Source: Chelativorans salis (GTDB lineage Bacteria; Pseudomonadota; Alphaproteobacteria; Rhizobiales; Rhizobiaceae). From it: DNA of 64,000 nt. This document shows, in pieces, positions 36,603 to 44,623 of this stretch. The position numbers and the translations under genes were made by a program. Positions within the stretch are counted from its first letter, which is position 1; the number at the start of each line of letters is the position of its first letter. The notes beneath the pieces were generated by a model. That model was not told the origin of the DNA. It saw only the letters and a list, made by a program, of their open reading frames with translations, and did no database searches. Where the stretch lies: assembly GCF_025336525.1 (NCBI RefSeq), contig NZ_JAOCZP010000002.1:124001-188000 (forward strand), written 5' to 3'.

Positions 36603-36930
36603 CCATCCCTCCCGATCGGCCAGTTCTAAGTACATCCTCCGCAAGCGCTGAGTGTGCCGGACACGATATAAGTTGTCAATTGACAACTTATATCGGAGGA
36701 CCCCCTCGCGGGCGACCGTCCGCAACCGTCGGATGTTCCAGTGGACGCCATATGTCTTAGGTACGGAACTTTGTCGTGTATGGTCGCGAGCGCTATTGCA
36801 CCGCACAAGTGAAAAAAGGGGGTTTCCCCTTGGCCGCCCATCTCAATGCTGTCACGTGTGAATGCCGGGCGCCGTCCGGGAAGGAGGGAAGGGCGGACAA
36901 TGCATACCGGAAAATTGGCAGGAGGCACCG
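36603..36930. other. Divergent control region, cupredoxin/P460 versus arsC
   Basis: About 328 bases without a gene. It holds the long palindrome at 36665-36694. The remainder has no recognisable coding on either strand. Confidence 0.5.
36665..36694. promoter_or_regulatory. Perfect 30-bp palindrome, candidate operator
   Basis: The 15-bp left arm GATATAAGTTGTCAA is followed directly by its exact complement TTGACAACTTATATC, with no spacer. It lies 63 bases upstream of the cupredoxin start. Perfect symmetry of this length is far beyond chance and points to a dimeric or tetrameric repressor or activator. The nearby TetR is one candidate; the TTGTCAATTGACAA core also suits GntR or MarR proteins. 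Confidence 0.7.
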
Positions 36931-37353
36931 TTGACCACTACCATCTACCACAATCCTGACTGCGGCACCTCGCGTAATACTCTGGCGATGATCCGTCAGT
37001 CCGGCGAGGAGCCCGAGGTGATCGAATACCTGAAGAACCCGCCATCGCGGGAGAGACTCCGGGAGTTGATCGCGGCGATAGGCATCACGCCGCGCGAACT
37101 TTTGCGCAAGAAGGGCACGCCCTATGATGAACTCGGGCTCGACGATCCGAAATGGACCGACGAGGAACTGATCGATTTCATGATGGCGCATCCGATCCTG
37201 ATCAACCGGCCGGTCGTCGTCACGCCCCTTGGTGCAAAGTTGTGCCGCCCCTCGGAGACCGTCTTGGATATTCTGCCCAATCCCGACATCGGTCCCTTCA
37301 CGAAGGATGATGGCGAGGTCGTCATCGATACGGAAGGCCGTCGCGTCCGCTAA
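36931..37353 (+). CDS. arsC: Arsenate reductase, glutaredoxin-dependent type
   Basis: 140-aa ArsC. TTIYHNPDCGTSRNTLAMI holds the catalytic Cys11, which attacks arsenate. LRELIAAIGITPRELLRKKGTPYDELGL and HPILINRPVVVTPLGAKLCRP are the conserved middle and arginine-bearing blocks. The TTG at 36931 is chosen because GGAGG lies six bases upstream and the family N-terminus follows at once. It reduces As(V) to As(III) for export. It begins the arsenic locus, with arsH next. Confidence 0.92.
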   Translation: MTTTIYHNPDCGTSRNTLAMIRQSGEEPEVIEYLKNPPSRERLRELIAAIGITPRELLRKKGTPYDELGLDDPKWTDEELIDFMMAHPILINRPVVVTPLGAKLCRPSETVLDILPNPDIGPFTKDDGEVVIDTEGRRVR

Positions 37354-37375
37354 ATTTCGGTTTTGTTAGAAATAT
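37352..37375. promoter_or_regulatory. Upstream, imperfect ArsR operator copy
   Basis: AAATTTCG-N8-AGAAATAT has the same arm sequence and the same 8-base spacer as the perfect copy 54 bases downstream. It starts inside the arsC stop codon and ends just before the -35 of the arsH promoter. Confidence 0.45.
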
Positions 37376-37377
37376 CC

Positions 37378-37430
37378 TTGACCGCACCTTTCTGAGCTAC
37401 TATCCATATTTCGGATAAAATCGAAATATG
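37378..37430 (+). promoter_or_regulatory. arsH promoter with ArsR-type operator
   Basis: TTGACC (37378-37383), 17 bases, then TATCCA (37401-37406) form a fair sigma-70 promoter. CATATTTCG (37405-37413) and CGAAATATG (37422-37430) are a perfect 9-bp inverted repeat with an 8-base spacer, overlapping the -10. The likely binder is the ArsR encoded at 38282. Confidence 0.6.
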
Positions 37431-37468
37431 AGTAGTGGCGCGTGGGGTTCCGCGCTCAGGAGAACAGA

Positions 37469-38200
37469 ATGACCGATTCCGCCCGCCCGATGGACACCTT
37501 TCCCAACATCCTCGAAGAGCAGTTCCATCAGGTCGATCCCACAGCATTGTTCGGTGCCCCACGTTCCGCCCATCCTCCCCGAATTCTCATGCTCTACGGT
37601 TCTCTGCGCGAACGCTCCTATTCGCGGCTTGCGACAGAGGAGGCGGCGCGGATTCTTCGCCGACTGGGGGCGGAAGTGCGCATCTTTAATCCTTCCGGTC
37701 TGCCGCTACCCGACTCCACATCGGCCGATCATCCGAAGGTGAAGGAATTGCGTGAGCTTTCACTCTGGTCGGAAGGGCATGTCTGGTGCTCACCAGAGCG
37801 CCACGGGTCCATGACTGGTATCATGAAGGCGCAGATAGACTGGCTACCGCTGTCCATGGGCGGCATCCGGCCCACTCAAGGGCGCACGCTCGCCGTCATG
37901 CAGGTCTGTGGCGGCTCGCAGAGCTTCAACGCCGTCAACCAGCTTCGCGTCCTCGGCCGCTGGATGCGCATGTTCACCATTCCCAACCAGTCATCCGTTG
38001 CAAAGGCCTTTGCGGAGTTCGATGAAGGTGGGCGAATGAAGCCGTCTTCCTACTACAACCGTATCGTCGACGTGATGGAGGAGTTGATGAAATTCACGCT
38101 GCTCCTGCGCGACCGCGCCGCTTATCTGACGGATCGCTACTCCGAGCGGGTAGAGAGTGCGGAGGAGGTGGCGAAGCGGGTGAATCAGCGCTCGCAGTGA
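37469..38200 (+). CDS. arsH: ArsH, NADPH-dependent FMN organoarsenical oxidase
   Basis: 243-aa flavodoxin-fold protein. [24 protein letters not shown] is the FMN phosphate loop, [23 protein letters not shown] the ArsH signature, and [25 protein letters not shown] the second flavin block. ArsH oxidises trivalent methyl- and aromatic arsenicals to the less toxic pentavalent forms. It has its own promoter within the arsC-arsH gap and is followed by arsR. Confidence 0.95.
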   Translation: MTDSARPMDTFPNILEEQFHQVDPTALFGAPRSAHPPRILMLYGSLRERSYSRLATEEAARILRRLGAEVRIFNPSGLPLPDSTSADHPKVKELRELSLWSEGHVWCSPERHGSMTGIMKAQIDWLPLSMGGIRPTQGRTLAVMQVCGGSQSFNAVNQLRVLGRWMRMFTIPNQSSVAKAFAEFDEGGRMKPSSYYNRIVDVMEELMKFTLLLRDRAAYLTDRYSERVESAEEVAKRVNQRSQ

Positions 38201-38281
38201 GCGGCGACCAGTCCAATGGAGTAATTCGATGCCCGTCGAAGTTCGATTGACCAGTCTGACACGCTCACATAGGTTTGTTCC

Positions 38282-38602
38282 ATGAAACACGAACAAGCTG
38301 CGGCACAGCTCGAAGCGTTGGGTAACCCGACCCGGCTGAAGATCTACCGCATCCTGGTGCGCGCCGGTGCGGAGGGAATGTCCGTGGGAGGGGTGCAGGA
38401 ACAGCTTAGGATCCCGGCGTCAACGCTGTCGCACCATTGCAAGCGCCTGTGTGAGACTGGCCTGGTGACCCAGGAGCGGCACGCGACGACGTTGATCTGC
38501 CGTGCCAATTATCCCAGCATGCAGGCACTCATCGGCTACCTGGCGAACGAGTGCTGCGCCGATGGAAGCTGCCCTCCAACGATAAGAGAAACAGCATCCT
38601 GA
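38282..38602 (+). CDS. arsR: ArsR-family metalloregulator with C-terminal Cys triad
   Basis: 106-aa SmtB/ArsR winged-helix repressor (ALGNPTRLKIYRILVRAG; IPASTLSHHCKRLCETGLVTQERHATTLICRANY). The classical ELCVCDL arsenic site in the recognition helix is absent. Instead Cys91, Cys92 and Cys97 (ECCADGSC) at the C-terminus resemble the site of the Acidithiobacillus-type ArsR (Cys95, Cys96, Cys102), so As(III) sensing probably occurs there. It likely binds the inverted repeats before arsH. Confidence 0.9.
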   Translation: MKHEQAAAQLEALGNPTRLKIYRILVRAGAEGMSVGGVQEQLRIPASTLSHHCKRLCETGLVTQERHATTLICRANYPSMQALIGYLANECCADGSCPPTIRETAS

Positions 38603-38654
38603 TCGACTTTCATTAGCCAACATGTGGGCAGGCCAACTGCTGCCGGAGCGCCCA

Positions 38655-39893
38655 GTGACGACGAATGTCATCGAAGACGAACCCGAAAGACGCCATGCAG
38701 GGACCGGCTGGCTGATAACAGCCCTGGGTGTTGCCCAGATATGCTCCTGGGGTTCGCTCTATTACAGCTTTCCGTTGATAGCCGAAGCCATGCGCTTCGA
38801 CCTCGGCTGGTCAAAGCCGCAGATCTACGGCGCAGCGACACTCGGCATGGCGCTCGCAGGTATGGCGGCCTATCCGGTAGGGGCGGCGATCGACCGCGGG
38901 CGAGGGCGTTATGTGATGAGCCTCGCCGCAGTTGCCGCCGGCTTCCTGCTTTTCGCCTGGTCGCAGGTCTCCAGCATTGTGGCCTTCTACTTCATCCTGG
39001 CAGGGATCGGCTGCCTTCAGGCCGCGACGCTATATGAACCCGCCTTTGCCGTCATCACGCGGCGCGTCGGGGCAGGCCTGGCCAGGCGGGGTATAACCGC
39101 CCTGACGCTGTGGGGCGGTTTCGCCTCCACGGTCTTCATCCCTCTCGTTCAGTTTCTGATCGACGCCTATGGTTGGCGCGGTGCGTTGATGGCGCTCGGC
39201 GCCATCAACATCGTCATCTGTGGTGGCCTCTACTTTCTTGCGATCGATCCGGCCAAGGATCATTCACTTCCTCCCCGCCAACCGCACGAGGCGCTGCCGC
39301 TCGCCAGGCGCAAGGCGGTGGTGTGGGCCATCCGCCGTCCGGTGTTCTGGGCGCTGATGTTGTCTTTCGTCTCCTACGCCGCAGCGTTTTCGACCCTAAC
39401 ATTCCACCTCTACCCACTGCTTCTTGAACGCGGCCTCGATGCTACCGGCGTGGTCGCCGTCATGGCCGTGATCGGGCCGGCACAGGTGGCGGGCCGCATC
39501 CTTATCTGGGTCTTCGCGCCCCATGCGCCAGTCCGATCGATCGGCTCTATGATCGTCATTATCTTTCCGCTCGCCGTTGTCGGTTTTGCCTGGGCGCCGC
39601 CGCAGGTGATTGTCATCGCGGCGATTGCTGCATTCTACGGTGCGGCGAACGGCATGATCACGATCGTGCGCGGCTTGGCGGTGCCGGAGATGGTGAGCAG
39701 AGAAGCCTACGGTTCGATCAATGGCGTTCTGGTTGCGCCGATGAACCTCATGCAGGCGGTCGCGCCCCTGGCAGCCGCTTTGCTATGGTCGCTCAGCGGT
39801 GGGTATGACACCGTGCTGATTGCGGTGGGTATTGGCGCGATGATCCTCTGCATCGGCTTCTGGACCGCGACGCTTCTGGCGCGGGTACGATGA
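38655..39893 (+). CDS. MFS exporter of the arsenic locus (ArsK-like candidate)
   Basis: 412-aa, twelve-helix major facilitator protein (GVAQICSWGSLYYSFPLIAEAMRFDLGWSK; WGGFASTVFIPLVQFLIDAYGWRGALMALG). Located directly after arsR with no arsB or acr3 in the window, it is the only efflux candidate for As(III) or organoarsenicals here. MFS efflux pumps such as ArsK and ArsJ are known in ars loci, so the role is inferred from position. GTG 38655 has CGGAG upstream; ATG 38622 is possible but lacks a site. Confidence 0.75.
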   Translation: MTTNVIEDEPERRHAGTGWLITALGVAQICSWGSLYYSFPLIAEAMRFDLGWSKPQIYGAATLGMALAGMAAYPVGAAIDRGRGRYVMSLAAVAAGFLLFAWSQVSSIVAFYFILAGIGCLQAATLYEPAFAVITRRVGAGLARRGITALTLWGGFASTVFIPLVQFLIDAYGWRGALMALGAINIVICGGLYFLAIDPAKDHSLPPRQPHEALPLARRKAVVWAIRRPVFWALMLSFVSYAAAFSTLTFHLYPLLLERGLDATGVVAVMAVIGPAQVAGRILIWVFAPHAPVRSIGSMIVIIFPLAVVGFAWAPPQVIVIAAIAAFYGAANGMITIVRGLAVPEMVSREAYGSINGVLVAPMNLMQAVAPLAAALLWSLSGGYDTVLIAVGIGAMILCIGFWTATLLARVR

Positions 39894-40036
39894 CGTCATG
39901 TAGCGGAAGGGCGCTACCACCAGTCCTGCGCTCCGACCAAATTCGTTTGCCGACGCGCGTTCATGTTGATCACGAGCAACTTCGAGGTTTGAATCATGCC
40001 GCCGCGGCAACTTTTTGTTAAAGCGTCACAATCCGC

Positions 40037-40061
40037 TGCGCCGGCGGGGAGCGCCGGCGCA
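40037..40061. terminator. GC-rich hairpin between convergent genes
   Basis: TGCGCCGGC (40037-40045) pairs perfectly with GCCGGCGCA (40053-40061) over a 7-base loop, between the converging MFS and TPP-enzyme genes. Only a weak T-rich stretch follows on either side, so it may be a bidirectional terminator of modest strength. Confidence 0.4.
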
Positions 40062-40068
40062 ATCTTCC

Positions 40069-41724
40069 CTACAGAACCAGCCTTGGCGACAGCGCTTTTG
40101 GGTCGATCTGGAGCTCCAGGATAGCTGGTCGCCCGGACGCCTTGGCGCGAGAGAAGGCGGCGGGAAAGTCCTCGTCGCGCGATACCGTTTCGCCGTAGGC
40201 GCCATAGGATTGTGCGAGTGCCGCAAAGTCTGGGTTGACAATTGTCGTCCCCGAAACGCGCCCAGGATAGTGCCGCTCCTGATGCATCCTGATCGTACCA
40301 TACATGCCGTTGTTGGAGACCAGAACGATAATGTCGGCGCCGTACTGGCAGGCGGTGCCGAACTCCTGCATCGACATCTGGAAGCAGCCATCACCGGCGA
40401 GACAGACGACGTCCCGCTCGGGGTGGGTGAGCTTGGCGGCGACGGCCGCCGGTAGGCCGTAACCCATCGAGCCCGAGGTCGGGGCAAGCTGGGTCCGCCA
40501 CCTCTTGTAGGAGAAATAGCGATGCAGCCAGGCTGAATAATTGCCGGCGCCGTTGGTGAGGATGGCATCGTCCGGCAGGGTCTCGGAAAGATACCGGATC
40601 ACGTTTTCCATCTTCAGGGCACCAGGTGTTTCGGCCGTCTTGTGCCATGCTTCGTAGTCAGCGCGGGCTTCGCGGCGCCATCTGGCCCAGGCGGGAGGAG
40701 CGGAGAAGGTTGCGGCGGCAAGCTTCCTCAAAAGCGCGGGCGGCCGGGCGGCGATGCCGAGGCTCGGGTGGTAGACGCGGCCGAGCTCGTCAGGGTCGGG
40801 ATAGACATGGATAAGACCCTGCGCAGGCTGCGGGATGTCCACCAGCGAATAGCCGCTCGTCGTCATCTCGCCGAGCCGTGCGCCCAGCACCAGCAGCAGA
40901 TCCGCCTCCCGCACCCTCTGGGCCAGCTTCGGATTGATGCCGATGCCGATGTCTCCGACATAGCAAGGACGTCGGTTGTCCAAATAGTCCTGGCAGCGGA
41001 AGGAGGCGCCGACGGGCAGGTCATAGGCTTCGGCGAAGCAGGCAAGATCGTGCGCAGCTTCAGCCGACCAGCCGCCGCCACCGACAATAGCGAGCGGGCG
41101 CGATGCATTCTTCAGGGCGACGAGAATCTCGTCGATCGCTTCCGGAGAGACCTCCATGCGGGGAACTGCGGCCTTCGGCGCATCAGCTACCTCGGCGTGC
41201 GCCGACAGCATGTCCTCTGGCAGAGCAAGCACCACGGGCCCCGGCCGACCGGACATCGCCACATGAAAGGCGTGGCTGATATATTCGGGGATGCGCTCGG
41301 TGAGTTCGATCTCCGCCACCCACTTGGCGAGCGGCCCGAACATCTGCCGGTAGTCCACTTCCTGAAAGGCCTCGCGGTCACGCTGGTGGCGCGCCACCTG
41401 GCCGATGAAGAGGATCATCGGCGTCGAATCCTGATAGGCGACGTGGACGCCGGCCGATGCATTGGTGGCACCGGGACCGCGCGTCACGAAGGCGATGCCC
41501 GGCTGTCCGGTCAGCTTGCCGTGGGCCTCGGCCATCATTGCAGCGCCGCCTTCCTGCCGGCAGACGATGGTGTCTATGTCACTCTCGTAGAGGCCGTCGA
41601 GCGCGGCCAGGAAACTTTCGCCAGGAACGGAATAGACACGCTCCACGCCCTGTATCTTCAACTGATCGACTAAAATTTTGCCGCCGTGACGCAGGCCGTG
41701 GCGGGCCTCAGTCTGTTTCAGCAT
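40069..41724 (-). CDS. Thiamine-diphosphate-dependent enzyme, acetolactate-synthase-like
   Basis: 551 aa with the three TPP-enzyme domains: the Pyr domain (VYSVPGESFLAALDGL; CRQEGGAAMMAEAHGKLTGQPGIAFVTRGPGATNA, with the catalytic Glu), a central domain, and the PP domain (GSMGYGLPAAVAAKL; GDGCFQMSMQEFGTACQYGADIIVLVSNNGMYG). The Glu argues against glyoxylate carboligase, which lacks it. It is probably a 2-oxo-acid decarboxylase or carboligase in the adjoining organic-acid pathway. ATG 41724 overlaps the 3' end of the upstream regulator gene; weak ribosome site. Confidence 0.87.
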   Translation of the reverse strand: MLKQTEARHGLRHGGKILVDQLKIQGVERVYSVPGESFLAALDGLYESDIDTIVCRQEGGAAMMAEAHGKLTGQPGIAFVTRGPGATNASAGVHVAYQDSTPMILFIGQVARHQRDREAFQEVDYRQMFGPLAKWVAEIELTERIPEYISHAFHVAMSGRPGPVVLALPEDMLSAHAEVADAPKAAVPRMEVSPEAIDEILVALKNASRPLAIVGGGGWSAEAAHDLACFAEAYDLPVGASFRCQDYLDNRRPCYVGDIGIGINPKLAQRVREADLLLVLGARLGEMTTSGYSLVDIPQPAQGLIHVYPDPDELGRVYHPSLGIAARPPALLRKLAAATFSAPPAWARWRREARADYEAWHKTAETPGALKMENVIRYLSETLPDDAILTNGAGNYSAWLHRYFSYKRWRTQLAPTSGSMGYGLPAAVAAKLTHPERDVVCLAGDGCFQMSMQEFGTACQYGADIIVLVSNNGMYGTIRMHQERHYPGRVSGTTIVNPDFAALAQSYGAYGETVSRDEDFPAAFSRAKASGRPAILELQIDPKALSPRLVL

Positions 41725-41728
41725 GGTC

Positions 41729-42472
41729 TCACACGTCTGCAATATCGGCGCGGTCGGCAAGCCGTTGCGCCGCGCGTTCGAAATGGTCACGGGTGGTTTT
41801 CCTGGCGGCTTCGGTATCGCGGATTCGGATAGCCTCGAAGACGGCTTGATGCTCGGCCAGCACAGCCGTTCCCCACTCCGTCGCCCTGGCGTTCTTGACC
41901 GCCACGGAACGCAGATTCTCGAAAATCTTTGCCTCGATCATGCCGATGAACTCGACATAGTAGTCGTTGCCGGAAGCCTCGGTGATGGCGCGGTAGAAGG
42001 CGAATTCAGCGTCGACACGCCGCTCGACGGCGTCGTCGCCCTGGGTGATGGCCGAAACCATCTCCTGCAGAAAGCTCTGGATGCCGGTGAGCTGGGCGGC
42101 GGTGCGTGCCGTGGCGGCAAGGGCGGAGGCGTCCGCTTGCACACCTGTCCGCAGTTGCAGCAACTGCACGAGCTGCTTGCGCTTTTCGAAGCAGGCGGGG
42201 CTGATGCGAAAGGCGCTGCGCTGCCGGGCCTCGGTGACGAAGGCACCGACGCCCTGGCGGGCCTGAATGACGCCGTCATATTTCAAAAGCGAGATCGCCT
42301 CCCGCACCACCGTACGTGCGACGCCGAATTGGTCCGAGAGGGATTGCTCGGTCGGCAGCCTGTCCCCCGGCTTCAATTGGCCCGCCTCGATCGCTGAGGA
42401 GATGTTCTTGGCGATCTCGTCAGGCAGTCGGCGCGGGCGGTCGATCTTCGGAAATAGCTCTGGATGCTGCAC
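41729..42472 (-). CDS. FadR-subfamily GntR regulator
   Basis: 247 aa with a winged helix (LPTEQSLSDQFGVARTVVREAISLLKYDGVIQARQGVGAFV) and an FCD domain (AEFAFYRAITEASGNDYYVEFI; EHQAVFEAIRIRDTEAARKTTRDHFE). GTG 42472 has AGAGG five to six bases upstream; the longer frame to 42631 would run across the operator. Co-transcribed with the TPP enzyme and divergent from the dehydrogenase/TRAP operon, which it likely controls together with its own. Confidence 0.88.
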   Translation of the reverse strand: MQHPELFPKIDRPRRLPDEIAKNISSAIEAGQLKPGDRLPTEQSLSDQFGVARTVVREAISLLKYDGVIQARQGVGAFVTEARQRSAFRISPACFEKRKQLVQLLQLRTGVQADASALAATARTAAQLTGIQSFLQEMVSAITQGDDAVERRVDAEFAFYRAITEASGNDYYVEFIGMIEAKIFENLRSVAVKNARATEWGTAVLAEHQAVFEAIRIRDTEAARKTTRDHFERAAQRLADRADIADV

Positions 42473-42567
42473 GGGACCTCTTTCTGCCTGGTTCGCGTCC
42501 GGCTCTTTGTGCTGTCCTGGTACCCGGTCTCCGGCCACCGGACAATCACTCGTCCTAGGGGATAGCG

Positions 42568-42597
42568 ATAAAACAGTTGTCTGACAATCTGTTTTAT
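42568..42597. promoter_or_regulatory. Extended palindrome, FadR-type operator
   Basis: TTGTCTGACAA (42577-42587) is a core inverted repeat, flanked by ATAAAACAG (42568-42576) and CTGTTTTAT (42589-42597), which are exact complements of each other. It sits between the divergent regulator and dehydrogenase genes, the usual place for an FCD regulator's operator. Confidence 0.65.
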
Positions 42598-42642
42598 GTT
42601 TTTCTGGCCGCGAAATCGCATTGCAAGCCATAGGGAGGAACG

Positions 42643-43560
42643 ATGCCGGAGCCTGCTTCGCCGCATGTGGGGTTTGTCGGTCTTGGGGGAATGGGCCGCG
42701 GTCTCGTCAAGAATCTGCTCAAGCACGGCATAGCCGTTACGGTGCATGATCTCGACGCAAGCGTCGTCGCGCGCGCCGTCGAGCAGGGTGCGCGAGCCGG
42801 CGATGATCCGGTGGCGATGGCCAGCGAGGCGGATGTCTTCGCCGTCTGCATCACCACGGCGGAAGCCGTGCGCGACATGGCGCTGAGGCCCGGCGGCGTT
42901 CTCGACGCGATGCGCAAGGGGGCGATCTTCCTGGATCACACCACGGTGTCGCCGCAGCATGTGGACCTGATGCGCAGCGAATGCGCAGCACGCGGGCTCG
43001 CCTATGCCGAGGCGCCGATGACACGCACGCCGGCCCATGCCGATCGCGGCGAGGTCAATGTCCTGTTCGGCGGCGAGGCCGAGCTTCTGGAGCGGCTACG
43101 GCCGGTCTTCGACTGCTACGCCGAAAACATCTTCCATGTCGGTCCGGCCGGCCACGCCATCCGCCTCAAGCTGATCCACAACTACATCGCCTTCGCCAAC
43201 GTCGCCTCCTGGTGCGAAGGGTTTGCGCTCGCCGCGCGGGAGGGGCTCGACATGAGCAAGGTGATTTCGATCATCTCCGCCGCCGGCGGCAAGTCGGGCA
43301 TGATGGATCTCTACGGCGAGATGACACTCAGGCGCGATTTCACGCCCCACATGTCACTCGCCAACGCCCAGAAGGACATCCGCTACTACGCGCATTGGCT
43401 GGAGGAGGCGGGGCTGCCCGGTTTCATGGCGGAATCGGTCCATCAGACCTACGCGCTCGCCTCGATCATGGGACACGCCGGCGAAAGCTGCACGGCGGTG
43501 ATCAAGGCCTATGAGCAACTGACGGGGGTCGAGGCGAAACTGCCCGATCCAAGAACCTGA
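42643..43560 (+). CDS. NAD(P)-dependent dehydrogenase of the 3-hydroxyisobutyrate/tartronate-semialdehyde reductase family
   Basis: 305-aa beta-hydroxyacid dehydrogenase. VGFVGLGGMGRGLVKNLLKHG is the cofactor motif, FLDHTTVSPQHVDLM the substrate loop (DxTT/S), AEAPMTRTPAHADRGEVNVLFGG the third block, and KLIHNYIAFANVASWCEGFALA holds the catalytic Lys and Asn. GGGAGG precedes the ATG. The substrate is a 3-hydroxy acid or semialdehyde. Leads the TRAP operon. Confidence 0.9.
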   Translation: MPEPASPHVGFVGLGGMGRGLVKNLLKHGIAVTVHDLDASVVARAVEQGARAGDDPVAMASEADVFAVCITTAEAVRDMALRPGGVLDAMRKGAIFLDHTTVSPQHVDLMRSECAARGLAYAEAPMTRTPAHADRGEVNVLFGGEAELLERLRPVFDCYAENIFHVGPAGHAIRLKLIHNYIAFANVASWCEGFALAAREGLDMSKVISIISAAGGKSGMMDLYGEMTLRRDFTPHMSLANAQKDIRYYAHWLEEAGLPGFMAESVHQTYALASIMGHAGESCTAVIKAYEQLTGVEAKLPDPRT

Positions 43561-43588
43561 CCCGACAAGCATAACAGGGAGGAAAACC

Positions 43589-44572
43589 ATGCTTGGAAGA
43601 CGGACTGCCGTGGCTGCGATTGCCGCCATATCTATGATGTCACCGCTGGCGGCGCATGCCGCCGACGTGACGCTCAAGCTGGCGCACTTCGCGGCCGAGA
43701 CCCATCCGGGCCACATTGCCGCGAAACAGTTTGCCGAACGCGTCGCCGAGCGCACGGATGGCGCGGTCGAGGTCGAGCTCTACCCCGCCAATGAGCTTGG
43801 CTCGCCGCCCGAACAGCTCGAACAGACCGTTCTGGGCGTCGTTGATATGAACCTGCCGACCCATGGCGGGCTCGACAAATACGAAAAGGCCTTCGCAACC
43901 GTGATGACGCCATTCGCGTTTCGCGACTATGAGCACGCCCATCAGGTGCTCGATGGCCCGTTTACGGAATGGGCAGCGCCCAGGCTGGAGGAGGACGGGC
44001 TCGTCATGCTCAGCCACTGGGAATACGGTTTCCGCAACATCACCAACGGCGTCCGCCCCATCAATACGCCCGACGACGTGAAGGGGCTGAAACTGCGCAC
44101 GCCGCCGGAGTTGCAGATCGTCGCTGCCGTTGAGGGACTCGGCGCGAGCACGGCGCAGATCGCCTTTCCCGAGCTGCCCAACGCGCTCAACCAAGGCGTG
44201 GTCGACGGCCAGGAAAATCCGATCGGCGTGATCTATCACTTCAAGCTCAACAAACTCCAGGATCACCTGGCGCTAACCCGCCATGTCTACAACAGCATGG
44301 TGCATGTGATTTCCAAGTCGTCATGGGACAGGTTGACCCCGGAACAACAAGCCATCATCCGCGAGGAAAGCACTACCGCCGGCGCGCTGATGCGCAAGCT
44401 GGTGCAAGAGCAGGAAGAGGAGGAGATCGCTGCGCTCGAGGCGTCGGGTATGAAGGTGACGCGGCCTGATCTTTCAGCATTTGCGGCACTTATGGGCCCC
44501 GCGCATGAGCGTGTGGCCGAATATGCGGGCGAGGAGAACATGAAAACCTTCCTCGGTTTCCTCCAGAAATAA
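43589..44572 (+). CDS. TRAP transporter, periplasmic substrate-binding subunit (DctP)
   Basis: 327 aa with signal peptide (cleavage after AAHAA), LKLAHFAAETHPGHIAAKQFAERVAERTDGAVEVELYPANELG at the mature start, and LKLRTPPELQIVAAVEGLGASTAQIAFPELPNALNQGVVDGQENP, the DctP helix with the Arg that clamps the ligand carboxylate. The ligand is therefore an organic acid. Followed by a 13-bp perfect hairpin, then the large and small permeases. Confidence 0.92.
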   Translation: MLGRRTAVAAIAAISMMSPLAAHAADVTLKLAHFAAETHPGHIAAKQFAERVAERTDGAVEVELYPANELGSPPEQLEQTVLGVVDMNLPTHGGLDKYEKAFATVMTPFAFRDYEHAHQVLDGPFTEWAAPRLEEDGLVMLSHWEYGFRNITNGVRPINTPDDVKGLKLRTPPELQIVAAVEGLGASTAQIAFPELPNALNQGVVDGQENPIGVIYHFKLNKLQDHLALTRHVYNSMVHVISKSSWDRLTPEQQAIIREESTTAGALMRKLVQEQEEEEIAALEASGMKVTRPDLSAFAALMGPAHERVAEYAGEENMKTFLGFLQK

Positions 44573-44578
44573 CAACGG

Positions 44579-44607
44579 GCCGGGAGGAAGGACGCCTTCC
44601 TCCCGGC
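44579..44607 (+). terminator. Hairpin after dctP-like gene
   Basis: GCCGGGAGGAAGG (44579-44591) pairs perfectly with CCTTCCTCCCGGC (44595-44607) around a 3-base loop, 6 bases after the stop codon. No T-run. Very stable, probably protecting the binding-protein message or partly ending transcription. Confidence 0.55.
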
Positions 44608-44623
44608 AAACGGGACCCGCTTC

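Noticed and set aside
40069-41724. TPP enzyme as glyoxylate carboligase with a tartronate semialdehyde reductase
   Set aside because: The catalytic Glu (RQEGGAAMMAE) is present, whereas glyoxylate carboligase lacks it; no other glyoxylate genes are seen.
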